Shown piece after piece: positions 9,321-18,358 of a stretch of DNA of 64,000 bases (position 1 is the stretch's first letter; each line of letters begins with the position of its first letter). The translations under genes and the position numbers were made by a program. Under the pieces are notes generated by a model, which saw only the letters and a list, made by a program, of their open reading frames with translations, searched no databases and had not been told where the DNA came from. The DNA comes from Bradyrhizobium sp. WD16 (GTDB lineage Bacteria; Pseudomonadota; Alphaproteobacteria; Rhizobiales; Xanthobacteraceae), in NCBI RefSeq assembly GCF_024181725.1, contig NZ_CP028908.1, positions 124,001 through 188,000 on the forward strand, read 5' to 3'.

Positions 9321-10949
9321 ATGTTGGGTTTGATGCAGGACTGGCCCTTGCTGTGCCACCGAATAATCGACCATGCGGCCAGAATCCATGGCTCCCAGGA
9401 GGTGGTGACACGCTCGATTGAAGGTCCCATCGTCCGCACCACATACGCCGAAATCCGCAGCCGCGCCCTCAGGGTGGCGCAACGCCTCGATCGTCAAGGC
9501 GTCCGCCTCGGCGACCGTATCGCCACGATCGCCTGGAACACCGCCCGCCACCTGGAATGCTGGTACGGCATCATGGGAATCGGCGCGATCTGCCATACCG
9601 TCAATCCGCGCCTGTTTCCGGACCAGATCGGCTGGATCATCAATCACGCCCAGGACCGGATCGTCATCACTGACCTTACCTTCGTCCCGATCCTGGAGAA
9701 GCTCGCCGCCAACCTGCCGAGCGTCGAGCGCTATGTCGTGCTCACCGACAAGGCACACATGCCGCCGACGCCGCTGAAGAACGCGATCGCCTATGAGGAG
9801 TGGATCGCAGAGGTTGACGGCGAATTCAAGTGGAAGGAGTTCGACGAGAATACCGCGGCAGCGATGTGCTACACCTCCGGCACCACAGGCGATCCCAAGG
9901 GCGTGCTCTACTCCCATCGCTCCAACGTTCTTCATGCCATGATGGCCAACAATGGCGACGCGCTGGGCACTCGCGCGGAAGATACAATGCTGCCGGTCGT
10001 CCCGCTGTTCCACGCCAACAGCTGGGGCATCGCCTTCTCCGCCCCCTCGATGGGCACCAAGCTGGTGATGCCCGGCGCCAAGCTGGACGGCGCCTCGGTC
10101 TATGAACTGATGTCGACCGAGAAGGTCAGCCATACCGCCGGCGTTCCGACCGTGTGGCTGATGCTTCTCAATCACATGGCCGCCAATAACCTCAAGCTGC
10201 CGCACCTGAAGATGGTGGTCTGCGGCGGTTCGGCGATGCCGCGCTCGATGATCAAGGCGTTCAGCGACATGGGCATCCAGCCGCGCCATGCCTGGGGCAT
10301 GACCGAGATGAGCCCGCTCGGCACGGTCTCGGCGCTGAAGCCACCCTTCATGGAACTCGCCGACGAAGAACGCTTGGACGTGCTGCAGACCCAGGGCTAT
10401 CCGCCGTTCGGCGTCCAGATGAAGATCACCGACGACGCCGGCAAGGAGCTGCCCTGGGACGGCAAGACCTTCGGCCGCCTCAAGGTGCGCGGCCCCTCGG
10501 TCGCCGGCGCCTATTATCGGCTCGATACCAACATCCTCGACGACGAGGGATATTTCGACACCGGGGACGTCGCCACCATCGACGCCCATGGCTACATGCG
10601 GATCACCGACCGCTCCAAGGATGTGATCAAGTCGGGCGGCGAGTGGATTTCCTCCATCGACCTGGAGAATCTCGCGGTCGGCCATCCCAAGGTGGCCGAA
10701 GCCGCAGTGATCGGCGTCACCCATCCCAAGTGGGACGAGCGGCCGCTGCTCATCGTCCAGCTCAAGGAAGGCCAGACCGCGACGCGGGAAGAGATCCTGC
10801 AGTTCATGGAGGGCAAGATCGCCAAGTGGTGGATGCCCGACGACGTAGCGTTCGTTTCCGCCATCCCCCACACCGCCACCGGCAAGATCCTGAAAACGGC
10901 GCTACGCGACCAGTTCAAGGAATACAATCTGCCCACCGCGGCGGCGTGA
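9321..10949 (+). CDS. Long-chain fatty acyl-CoA ligase (AMP-forming)
   Basis: The ATG at 9321 follows an AGGAGGAG ribosome site and gives 542 residues. ANL-superfamily signatures are visible: the P-loop YTSGTTGDPKGV (about 184-195), the adenylate-binding GMTEMSPLGT, the hinge-region motif YFDTGD...RITDRSKDVIKSGGEWISS, and the catalytic lysine in TATGKILK near the end. It activates fatty acids to acyl-CoA via acyl-adenylate. The overall sequence suits medium- to long-chain substrates (FadD/AlkK-like). It appears monocistronic and ends just before a strong hairpin. Confidence 0.94.
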   Translation: MLGLMQDWPLLCHRIIDHAARIHGSQEVVTRSIEGPIVRTTYAEIRSRALRVAQRLDRQGVRLGDRIATIAWNTARHLECWYGIMGIGAICHTVNPRLFPDQIGWIINHAQDRIVITDLTFVPILEKLAANLPSVERYVVLTDKAHMPPTPLKNAIAYEEWIAEVDGEFKWKEFDENTAAAMCYTSGTTGDPKGVLYSHRSNVLHAMMANNGDALGTRAEDTMLPVVPLFHANSWGIAFSAPSMGTKLVMPGAKLDGASVYELMSTEKVSHTAGVPTVWLMLLNHMAANNLKLPHLKMVVCGGSAMPRSMIKAFSDMGIQPRHAWGMTEMSPLGTVSALKPPFMELADEERLDVLQTQGYPPFGVQMKITDDAGKELPWDGKTFGRLKVRGPSVAGAYYRLDTNILDDEGYFDTGDVATIDAHGYMRITDRSKDVIKSGGEWISSIDLENLAVGHPKVAEAAVIGVTHPKWDERPLLIVQLKEGQTATREEILQFMEGKIAKWWMPDDVAFVSAIPHTATGKILKTALRDQFKEYNLPTAAA

Positions 10950-10959
10950 CGGCTGAATG

Positions 10960-10987
10960 CCGCAAGTCGGAATTATCCGACTTGCGG
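10960..10987. terminator. Perfect hairpin after the acyl-CoA ligase gene
   Basis: Twelve-base perfect arms CCGCAAGTCGGA / TCCGACTTGCGG with a four-base loop begin 11 bp after the stop. There is no T run, so this may be a rho-assisted stop or a repeat. A close relative of the same palindrome is at 62105-62128. The bases from 10988 to 11219 show nothing else recognisable. Confidence 0.6.
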
Positions 10988-11219
10988 CTCTTCGGACAGA
11001 CCGCACCCCGGCGACAGCCGGGTTGCGCTGGCCTTCAGGTCCTCTCGGTCACATCTTCTGGCTACGTCTTATTTGCTGCCCTGCTGCAGGACGTGGGATA
11101 CCCTGCGATCTGCCTACGGACCGCAGCGGAAGCTCTCGCTAGTCGTATCGACGCCGGCGCCTGATCTGCCGACACTCCGTCGATCGCCAGCGCGGCGACG
11201 CTCACCAAGGAGCGCAAAG

Positions 11220-12650
11220 TCACACGGCTTCCGAAACAGTCAATGGCACGGCCAACGACCCTCCTGCCGTCGCTTCAGCTCGTTTGACGGCCTCGATATC
11301 GCGGTAGCGGGCCGCCGGATGCGGCGCAGCCAACCGCGGCCCTTCGCCGAAAAGCTTCTCGCGCAACGTGCCGGGCTTGTATGCCGTGGGGTAGACGCCG
11401 CGACGCTGCAATTCGGGAACGAGATAGCCGACGATGCTTTCGAAGGTCTCCGGCGTCACGGCGTAGGCGAGATTGAACCCATCCACATCCGTCTCCTTGA
11501 CCCAGCTCTGCAGGATGTCGGCTATGGTCGACGGTGAGCCGACAAAAACCGGACCGAGGCCGCCGATCCCGCCGAATTGCGCCAGCTCCTCGATCGTCCA
11601 TGACTTGTCGCCGCCGGCCAGATGCTCCACCACCGAAGCGATCGCATTGGTCTCGACCCTCTTGACGAGATCGGTCGGCGCATACTGACCGAAATCGATG
11701 CCGCTCCACCCCGACATGAAGACGAGCGAACCGTCATAGGAGACGTATCTCTTGTATTCCTCGAACCTCGCCTGCGCTTTGGCATCAGTCTCCTCGACGA
11801 TCAGCGTGACGAGGGTATAGACATAGAGCTTCCTCGGATCTCGGCCGGCTCTTGCTGCGCGCGCCCGGATGTCGGCCACGTATCCCTTCAGCACCGATTT
11901 GGTCGGCGCCGCTACGAAGACGCATTCCGCATGCCCCGCGGCGAATTCCCGACCGGCACCCGACGCTCCGGCCTGATACAGCACCGGCGTGCGCTGGGGC
12001 GACGGCTCCGAGAGATGATAGCCGGGAACCTCGAAGAATTTGCCCTTATGACCGATTTCGTGAACCTTGCCGGGATCGCTGAAGATACGGCGCTCGCCGT
12101 CCCGCAGCACCGCGTCATCCTCCCAGCTTCCTTCCAGAAGCTTGTAGAGCACCTCGACATATTCGGCCGCGACCTCGTAGCGGTTGTCGTGCCGGCGCAG
12201 GCCGCCTTGCCCGATGTTCTTCGCCCCGCTCTCCAAATAGGAGGTCACGATGTTCCAGCCGACGCGGCCCTTGGTGTGGTGGTCGGCGGTCGAAAGCCGC
12301 CGCGCAAAAGTATACGGATGCTCGAACGAGGTTGAGGCGGTGATGCCGATACCGAGATGTTCGGTGGCCAGCGCGATCGGAGCCGCGAGCTGCAGCGGAT
12401 CATTCACCGGAATCTGCGCCGCCTGCTGGATCGCGTGATAATTCGCCCCCTTGTAGACGTCGTAGTATCCGATCACGTCAGCGATGAAGATGCCATCGAA
12501 GAAACCCCTCTCCAGCGTGCGCGCGAGGTCCTGCCAGTAATCGAGGTCCTTGTACTTCCACGAACGGTCCCGCGGATGAGCCCACAGCCCAGGCGACTGA
12601 TGGCCGACACAATTCATGTCGAAGGCGTTGAACCTGATCTGACGCGACAT
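11220..12650 (-). CDS. LLM-class flavin-dependent monooxygenase (NtaA/SnaA/DszA type)
   Basis: The protein has 476 residues. It matches the nitrilotriacetate/dibenzothiophene-sulfone monooxygenase branch of the luciferase-like family: MNCVGHQSPGLWAHPRD near the start, FFDGIFIADVIG, STSFEHPYTFARRLSTADH, RVGWNIVTSYLESGAKN, VLYQAGASGAGREFAA. These use reduced FMN from a separate reductase to oxidise an organosulfur or amine substrate. It faces away from two SfnB/DszC-like genes across a repeat-rich gap, suggesting an organosulfur scavenging locus. No flavin reductase or transporter is present nearby. Confidence 0.9.
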   Translation of the reverse strand: MSRQIRFNAFDMNCVGHQSPGLWAHPRDRSWKYKDLDYWQDLARTLERGFFDGIFIADVIGYYDVYKGANYHAIQQAAQIPVNDPLQLAAPIALATEHLGIGITASTSFEHPYTFARRLSTADHHTKGRVGWNIVTSYLESGAKNIGQGGLRRHDNRYEVAAEYVEVLYKLLEGSWEDDAVLRDGERRIFSDPGKVHEIGHKGKFFEVPGYHLSEPSPQRTPVLYQAGASGAGREFAAGHAECVFVAAPTKSVLKGYVADIRARAARAGRDPRKLYVYTLVTLIVEETDAKAQARFEEYKRYVSYDGSLVFMSGWSGIDFGQYAPTDLVKRVETNAIASVVEHLAGGDKSWTIEELAQFGGIGGLGPVFVGSPSTIADILQSWVKETDVDGFNLAYAVTPETFESIVGYLVPELQRRGVYPTAYKPGTLREKLFGEGPRLAAPHPAARYRDIEAVKRAEATAGGSLAVPLTVSEAV

Positions 12651-13234
12651 CGGCGAACCCCGAGACTCTCGATACGATCCTGTGGCCGCGAAGCTATTTC
12701 CGAGGCAACGCCGTGTCCATTTTAAAGTCCAACTTCTTTATAGATCATCTCTGCGAGAAGTCCTTTCCTACAAACCGCGATATGCTGCAATTCCAGGTTA
12801 CGTCGCCTCCATTGTGAGCCATCAGCGACGGGTTTCGACGTCACAGTCGGTGCGCGCCTGTTGATCGAATCGCGATGGCGACGTCCGTTCCAGCAAGAAA
12901 GCAGCTGGCACAACCTACGTTTTCAAAACAAATATTGCTTCGCCCGCCGTCGTCGCAGCGCGTGCATTGCTATTTGATCGGACGTCTCGACATGAACGAC
13001 GTCGGGCCGCATCATTGAATTCATCGAGCGCTTCCCGGCAAGGAATCATGACATCTGACCATTCGACGCCAGGCTCCGCCAAATTGGCCAGCAGCTGGCC
13101 TCCAACCTCGGTCATAGATGACCGCTGCCCGCCATTTTCGCCGTCGGCACGTATTCGGCTGCGGCTGGTCGGCGCCACGCGATCGCACCGAGCAAGTCGT
13201 GATGGCTCATCCGGGTTTTCAGTCACGGAACCAC
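12651..13234. other. Intergenic region between the LLM monooxygenase and SfnB-like genes; no gene supported
   Basis: The 584 bp hold the divergent upstream regions of the sulfur genes. Open frames exist on both strands (for example 12915-13253 minus) but none has a ribosome site, recognisable domain or composition that distinguishes it from chance in GC-rich DNA. It should contain the promoter of the monooxygenase; I could not identify a CysB-type or other operator. Confidence 0.5.
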
Positions 13235-13337
13235 CTAGTGCGGCGTCTCGCAATTGATTTTGCTTGTATCCCTTTGTCTACGAATGATCGTCCGAGCGTG
13301 CGGCAAATGACGCAGTCATTCGGAGACAGGACACTAG
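13235..13337. repeat. Twin-hairpin element locus 4: deleted B fused to decayed A
   Basis: Only the left arm of B remains (CTAGTG at 13235 to CAATT). It runs directly into the spacer (GATTTTGCT) and a decayed A hairpin that keeps its right arm (CATTCGGAGACA then GGACACTAG ending at 13337). The deletion joins the B arm to the spacer. Confidence 0.8.
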
Positions 13338-13343
13338 TCACCA

Positions 13344-13450
13344 CTAGAGTATTTTCCCGCGAAGTGGATACCGGTTCGCGCGAAGAAAACGCATCAAAAC
13401 AAAAACCTATAGCCCCCGCCCCGATTCCATCGGAGCGGAGAAGGCTCTAG
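13344..13450. repeat. Alphaproteobacterial interspersed repeat (TTTTCCCGCG family)
   Basis: The 107-bp repeat is bounded by CTAGAG and CTCTAG. It contains the motif TTTTCCCGCGAAGTGG, then ACCGGTTCGCGCGAAGAAAA and AAAACAAAAA, which I recognise as a sequence interspersed in many Bradyrhizobium and related genomes. A shorter copy is at about 5692-5750. It ends 30 bp before the start of the SfnB-like gene, so that gene's promoter must lie inside or beyond it. Confidence 0.75.
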
Positions 13451-13480
13451 TTGCAGGACCAACCACTCCTAGGAGCTAAC

Positions 13481-14722
13481 ATGAACGCCGCAGTTGCCGC
13501 GCGGACTGGCGAGCCGGTGGTCCCCGCCTTCGAGCGACATCCCGACGCGCATCGCATCCGCTCCGACGCGGAGGCGATCGACATTGCCAGGACGCTCGCT
13601 GCCGACTTCGCCCGGGAGGCTGCGCAGCGCGATCGCGACCGGCGACTGCCGGTCGCGGAGATCGACCGGTTTTCGGGCAGCGGCCTCTGGGCCATTACGG
13701 TCCCGAAGACGTATGGCGGCGCCGGCGTTTCCACGGTCACGCTGACGGACGTCATCAAAGTCATTTCGGCGGCGGATCCGTCACTCGGGCAGTTACCGCA
13801 GAATCATTTCGCCACCTACGATGTGATCCGCGTGGTGGCGCCGGAGGCGCAGCAGCGGCTGTGGTCCGATCGCGTGCTGCGGGGCTATCGGCTCGGCAAT
13901 GCTTTCTCCGAGGCCCGGAGCAAGAATGTTGGCGCCTTCGAGACGCGGCTGACGCGGGATGGCGACGACTATGTCGTCGATGGCGAAAAATTCTACGCGA
14001 CCGGCGCACTCTTCGCGCATTTCGTTCCGGTCGGGGCGGTCGATGACGACGGCAAGGTCAACCTCGCCATTGCGCCGCGCGATGCCGACGGCCTGACCAT
14101 CGTCGACAACTGGTCGGGGTTTGGCCAGCGAACGACGGCGAGCGGCACCGTCCGGCTCGACAAGGTGCGCCTCGGTGCCGACGCCATCATTCCCGCCTAT
14201 CTCGGCGGCGAATCGCCATCCTCCAACGGTTCGATATCGCAGATCATCCAGGCAGCGATCGATGCCGGCATCGCGCGCGCGGCTGTCGAGACCACCATCG
14301 ACTTCGTCCGCAACCATACGCGTCCCTGGATCGATAGCGGCCAGGAGAACGGCTACGAGGACGTGTTCACCATTTCGCAGATCGGCGATCTTCAAGTCCG
14401 GCTGCATGCTGCGGAAGCGCTGCTCGAGCGGGCCGGACAGGCCGTGGACGCCATTCTCGACCGCCCGACATTGGACGACGTCGCCAAAGCGGCATTTGCG
14501 GTGGCGCAGGCGAAAATTCTCACGACCGAAATCGCGATCCTCGCGACCAACAAGCTGCACGAGCTAGGCGGTACGCGCTCGACGCTTGCGCAATACAACC
14601 TGGATCGCCATTGGCGCAACGCACGGACCCACACCCTGCACGATCCTGTCCGCTGGAAATATTTCCACGTCGGCAACTACGCGCTGAACGGCGTGCATCT
14701 CCCGAACCATCCCTGGAGCTGA
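13481..14722 (+). CDS. SfnB/DszC-like acyl-CoA dehydrogenase-fold oxidoreductase, copy 1
   Basis: The ATG at 13481 follows TAGGAG and gives 413 residues. The fold is that of acyl-CoA dehydrogenases. It has the SfnB signatures ITVPKTYGGAGVSTVTLTDV, SLGQLPQNHFATYDVIR, FSEARSKNVGAFETRL, the flavin-site DGEKFYATGALFAHFVPV, and the C-terminal RNARTHTLHDPVRWKYFHVG. Related enzymes are FMN-dependent sulfur-acquisition monooxygenases for sulfones or thiophenes rather than dehydrogenases. It is translationally close (8 bp) to a second paralogue and probably co-transcribed with it. Confidence 0.9.
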   Translation: MNAAVAARTGEPVVPAFERHPDAHRIRSDAEAIDIARTLAADFAREAAQRDRDRRLPVAEIDRFSGSGLWAITVPKTYGGAGVSTVTLTDVIKVISAADPSLGQLPQNHFATYDVIRVVAPEAQQRLWSDRVLRGYRLGNAFSEARSKNVGAFETRLTRDGDDYVVDGEKFYATGALFAHFVPVGAVDDDGKVNLAIAPRDADGLTIVDNWSGFGQRTTASGTVRLDKVRLGADAIIPAYLGGESPSSNGSISQIIQAAIDAGIARAAVETTIDFVRNHTRPWIDSGQENGYEDVFTISQIGDLQVRLHAAEALLERAGQAVDAILDRPTLDDVAKAAFAVAQAKILTTEIAILATNKLHELGGTRSTLAQYNLDRHWRNARTHTLHDPVRWKYFHVGNYALNGVHLPNHPWS

Positions 14723-14730
14723 GCGGCGCC

Positions 14731-15990
14731 ATGACGCAGATAGATCAAGGCTGGGGCTCAGGCCCCAGCCCGCGATACGAGACCCTGGCGGAGAGATTCC
14801 GACCGGTCTTTCGGAAGATCGAGCACGACGCCGTCGCACGCGAACTGAACAGAATCCTGCCTTATGATCAGATCGGGGGGCTGAAGGAGGCCCGCTTCGG
14901 CGCCCTGCGCCTCCCCCGCGACAAAGGAGGGTTCGGCGCGACCTTGCCCGAGCTGTTCAACCTTCTGATCGAGCTCTCGGCCGCCGATTCGAATATCACG
15001 CAATCACTGCGGGGGCACTTCGGCTTCGCGGAAGATACCGTCAATTGGAGAGACAGAGCGCGGCAGGAACGCTGGTTCGCCCGGCTGGCGGGTGGCGACA
15101 TCATCGGAAATGCCTGGACCGAGATCGGCGAGGCCAAGCAGGCAGAATTCTCGACACGGATCGTTCGTCGCGACGACGGATGGCGTTTGGCCGGCGAGAA
15201 ATTCTACACTACCGGCTCCCTGTTTGCGGACTGGATCGACGCTGGCGCGCAAGATCAGGAAGGCCGGACGGTGGGCGTGTTCGTCCGACGCGATGCACCC
15301 GGCGTCGATGTCGTGGACGACTGGAGCAGCTTCGGCCAGCCCCTCACCGCCAGCGGCACTACCCGCTTCACCGACGTTCCGGTCGAGGCAGGCGACGTGA
15401 TCGTCGACGAAGATCGCTTCAAATATTCCCCAGCCTTTTATCAACTGGTCCATCTGGCGACGCTTGCCGGAATCGGCCGCGCCGCGACCAAGGAACTGGC
15501 GGCCGCGGTCGCGACCCGTCGCCGCAGCTACACCAATGGCGCCGCGCCTCGTGCAAGCCAGGATCCTCAGGTCCTGCAGGTCGTTGGCCGCATACGGGGC
15601 GCAGCCTATTCCGCCGGCGCGATCGTCCTCAAGGTTGCCGAGTCGCTCCAGAGGGCATTCGATACGCGGTTCCAGGGCGACCCCGCGGTCGAAGAAGCGG
15701 CAAACGCCATTGCCGAGATCGAAGCGGCCCAGGCCCAGACGGTCATCTCCGACCTCATCCTGAACGCCACCACAGTCGCGTTCGATGCGCTCGGAGCGTC
15801 TGCGACGATCCGCGACAAGGGGCTGGACCGCTTCTGGCGAAACGCCAGAACGCTCAGCTCGCACAACCCGCGGATCTACAAGGACCGTATCGTCGGAGAC
15901 TATGCCGTGAACGGCACGCCGACTCCTTACCAGTGGCGCATCGGCCTCAGTGAGAGCGCGGCGGCGGACGTCCCGGCGAACACGGGTTGA
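14731..15990 (+). CDS. SfnB/DszC-like acyl-CoA dehydrogenase-fold oxidoreductase, copy 2
   Basis: Starts 8 bp after copy 1 and has 419 residues. It has the same architecture: RLPRDKGGFGATLPELFNLL, SDSNITQSLRGHFGF-like helix, GNAWTEIGEAKQAEF, LAGEKFYTTGSLFADWI, DDWSSFGQPLTASGT, and the end RFWRNARTLSSHNPRIYKDR. Divergence from copy 1 is high, so this is an old paralogue pair that may act on successive or different substrates, or as a heteromer. A separate FMN reductase would be needed and is not in the window. Confidence 0.9.
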   Translation: MTQIDQGWGSGPSPRYETLAERFRPVFRKIEHDAVARELNRILPYDQIGGLKEARFGALRLPRDKGGFGATLPELFNLLIELSAADSNITQSLRGHFGFAEDTVNWRDRARQERWFARLAGGDIIGNAWTEIGEAKQAEFSTRIVRRDDGWRLAGEKFYTTGSLFADWIDAGAQDQEGRTVGVFVRRDAPGVDVVDDWSSFGQPLTASGTTRFTDVPVEAGDVIVDEDRFKYSPAFYQLVHLATLAGIGRAATKELAAAVATRRRSYTNGAAPRASQDPQVLQVVGRIRGAAYSAGAIVLKVAESLQRAFDTRFQGDPAVEEAANAIAEIEAAQAQTVISDLILNATTVAFDALGASATIRDKGLDRFWRNARTLSSHNPRIYKDRIVGDYAVNGTPTPYQWRIGLSESAAADVPANTG

Positions 15991-16385
15991 TCTTGGCTCC
16001 TGCCCTTGTTGACGACAATTCAGCCCGACGGCTGAACGAAAAGTCTGCCGGCGACCGACCGCTGTCTTTGCCCATGATTTCTTTCGCTACGGCCGAGGGT
16101 GACCGAATCACCAGTCGAGCCCCGGGGCAGCGATGGCAGAGGCGTCCACCAAGGCTCGCCACCTGCCTCCACCGCCGCAGTGCCGGCGATGGCAGATCCG
16201 GCCTGCCGGACCGGCCGATCAGGTCCTGCCCCTCGCCGGCGAAGACAGCGGCGAGGGCGGTCGCCGCCTCACGAACGGCTTGAATTTGCCACCCGTCCAT
16301 GGTCTCAACGTCGCGAGACCGCAAGCGCGGGCCGACCGGCCCCTGACTTTCCGAGCGGACCCAGGACGGACCAAAGACGCAAGCG
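15991..16385. other. Intergenic region, no gene supported
   Basis: The 395 bp between the SfnB-like pair and the DUF1499 gene contain GC-rich open frames on both strands but no domain, signal peptide or ribosome site that I can support. It may hold the terminator of the sulfur genes and the promoter of the DUF1499 gene. Confidence 0.4.
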
Positions 16386-17240
16386 ATGGCCCGCAGATTT
16401 CATGCGTCCTACCAGGACGAACCCGTCTCGGCCCTCGCCAACTGGGCGCGTGCGCTCGCCCTGTTCTCACTGGTGGCCACCGTCGGATCGGTGGTCATCA
16501 TCCGTTTCGGCTTCCTCGAAATCAGGCCGGCGCTCGCCACCTTCCTGGGGGCCCTCGGCCTCGCCGGGCTTTCCATCCTGGCTGCGCTGGCCGGCTTCGC
16601 CGCGATCTGGCACTACGGCACCCGCGGCACCGCCCGCATCCTGCTCGCGCTGCTGATCGACGCCGCCATCCTCGCCTATCCCGGCTATCTCGCATGGCAG
16701 TATCGCACCCTGCCGGCCATTCACGACATCACGACCAATCCCATCGACCCGCCGCGCTTCGAGCAGCTGGCCAAGTTGCGCACCGGCGACGGTGTCAATC
16801 CGGCCACCTATGCCGGACTCTATTCGGCCGAACTGCAGCAGTCCGCCTATCCCGACATCGAGCCGGTGAGCATGGACGTACCGCCCGCGAAGGCGTTCGA
16901 CGAGGTGCTCAAACTGGTGCAGCGACGCAAATGGACCATCATCGATGAACGGCCGCCGCAGCCGCCGCGCAATATCGGTCGGATCGAGGCGGTGGCGCGG
17001 ACGCCGATCATGGGCTTCCGCGAGGACGTCGCCATCCGCGTCGTGCCTGACGCCGAAGGCGCCAGGGTCGATATCCGCTCCGCGTCGCGCTATTTCGAGC
17101 ACGACCTCGGCACCAACGCGGCGAGGGTGGCGAAATTGATCGACGACCTCAACGACATGGCCGACGCCGCCGCCAAGCCGGCGCGCAAGCCGGTGATGCC
17201 GGCGAAGATTCAAACCTCCAAGGGCCCTGCCAAGCGGTAG
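16386..17240 (+). CDS. DUF1499-domain membrane protein
   Basis: The protein has 284 residues. Three hydrophobic helices (about 17-40, 46-72 and 80-105) are followed by a soluble DUF1499 domain (about 115-265) with the typical endings FREDVAIRVVPDAEGARVDIRSASRY and NAARVAKLIDDL. The function of the family is not established. Its 3' end overlaps the convergent MBL gene by 31 bp. Confidence 0.85.
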   Translation: MARRFHASYQDEPVSALANWARALALFSLVATVGSVVIIRFGFLEIRPALATFLGALGLAGLSILAALAGFAAIWHYGTRGTARILLALLIDAAILAYPGYLAWQYRTLPAIHDITTNPIDPPRFEQLAKLRTGDGVNPATYAGLYSAELQQSAYPDIEPVSMDVPPAKAFDEVLKLVQRRKWTIIDERPPQPPRNIGRIEAVARTPIMGFREDVAIRVVPDAEGARVDIRSASRYFEHDLGTNAARVAKLIDDLNDMADAAAKPARKPVMPAKIQTSKGPAKR

Positions 17241-18148
17241 CGGCCCTCGATCACCGCGTCGCCGTCGGTAGCGACGATGCCTCGCGCCACGAGATCCTCC
17301 AGATGAGCGAGGACCGAATAGCCGGCGGCGGCGGCAAGGCGTGGATCGATGCCGATATAAATCGCGCGCACCATGGTCGGAATATCGGCCTCGCCCTTCG
17401 ACAGGCGATGCAGGATCGAGGCCTCACGCGCCTTGCGATGACGCGCAAGGAAACGCGTAAAGCGCCGCGCGTCGCGAATTTCCGGCCCGTGGCCCGACAG
17501 ATAGAGATTCTCGGGCCGCGCCGCGAGGCAATCAAGCGAATCCATGTAATCGACCATGGAGCCGTCCGGCGGCGCCACAATCGAGGTCGACCAGCCCATG
17601 ATGTGATCGCCGACGAAGGTCAGGTCGCGTTCGGGCCATGCAAAGGCGAGGTGGTTCGCGGTGTGTCCCGGCGTCGCCAGAGCCTCGAGCCGCCAGCCAT
17701 CGCCCTCGACCACATCGCCGCCGGCAAGGGCGACGTCCGGGACGAAGTCGCGATCGGCACCGGACTCCGTCGTCGTCTTCTCGCTCTCGTGGCGCGGGCG
17801 CGAAGCGCGGTGCGGCCCCTCGGCATAGACCGCAGCCCCGGTCGCCGCCTTGATGCGCGGCGTATTGGGCGAATGATCGCGGTGGGTATGGGTGACGAAG
17901 ATGTGGGTGACCGTCTCGCCTCGCACGGCATCGAGCAGCGCCCGCGCATGGGCTTCATTGTCGGGCCCCGGATCGATGATCGCGACCTTGCCGCAGCCGA
18001 CGATGTAGCTCACCGTGCCGGTGAAGGTGAACGGCGAGGGATTGTTGCACAAGACACGACGAACGCCGGGCACCACCTCCTCGGCCACGCCGGGCCGAAG
18101 CGGAAATTCCTTGTTGAACGGGACGTCGTCCTGGTTGTCGTCGCTCAC
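17210..18148 (-). CDS. MBL-fold metallohydrolase, LACTB2-like
   Basis: The protein has 312 residues. It has the metallo-beta-lactamase signature THTHRDHSP (zinc ligands HxHxDH), further ligands in ALATPGHTANHLAF and TFVGDHIMGW, and a late histidine in YLSGHGPEI. A C-terminal winged-helix-like segment (MVRAIY...LAHLEDLVARGIV) is the LACTB2-type extension. LACTB2 relatives are endoribonucleases, but most bacterial members are of unknown substrate. Its last 31 bp overlap the DUF1499 gene tail to tail. Confidence 0.9.
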   Translation of the reverse strand: MSDDNQDDVPFNKEFPLRPGVAEEVVPGVRRVLCNNPSPFTFTGTVSYIVGCGKVAIIDPGPDNEAHARALLDAVRGETVTHIFVTHTHRDHSPNTPRIKAATGAAVYAEGPHRASRPRHESEKTTTESGADRDFVPDVALAGGDVVEGDGWRLEALATPGHTANHLAFAWPERDLTFVGDHIMGWSTSIVAPPDGSMVDYMDSLDCLAARPENLYLSGHGPEIRDARRFTRFLARHRKAREASILHRLSKGEADIPTMVRAIYIGIDPRLAAAAGYSVLAHLEDLVARGIVATDGDAVIEGRYRLAGPLEV

Positions 18149-18168
18149 GGTGCTTCCTCTTCATACCA

Positions 18169-18330
18169 CGTCGTCCTGAGGCGCCCGTGGGGCGAGCCCC
18201 AAAAGGTCGATATGGCCTGAGCTTTTGTTTTCTCGATCTTGCTTCTCGTCTTGGCCGTTCATCCTTCGACGGCGCGGCTTGCAGCCGCTTCGCGTAGATC
18301 GATGTTACCCCACCATCAGGATGATGGGGC
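18169..18330. repeat. Degenerate interspersed repeat upstream of the MBL gene
   Basis: Segments resembling the widespread rhizobial repeat (CGTCCTGAGGCGCCCG near 18172 and the inverted counterpart GTTCATCCTTCGACGGCGCG near 18255), plus a short hairpin CCCCACCATCAGGATGATGGGG at 18308-18329, fill this gap. The match is from memory of the group's repeats and is imperfect. Confidence 0.4.
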
Positions 18331-18358
18331 AAGCGTTCATCACGCTCGCCCCTCGTCT

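Noticed and set aside
9150-10871. Long minus-strand frame (573 codons) opposite the acyl-CoA ligase gene
   Set aside because: Pure antisense of a clear gene; His/Arg/Gly-rich translation without domains, as expected in GC-rich DNA.
12915-13253. Possible 112-codon gene between the sulfur genes
   Set aside because: No ribosome site, no similarity that I can recognise, and its 5' end runs into a decayed hairpin element.
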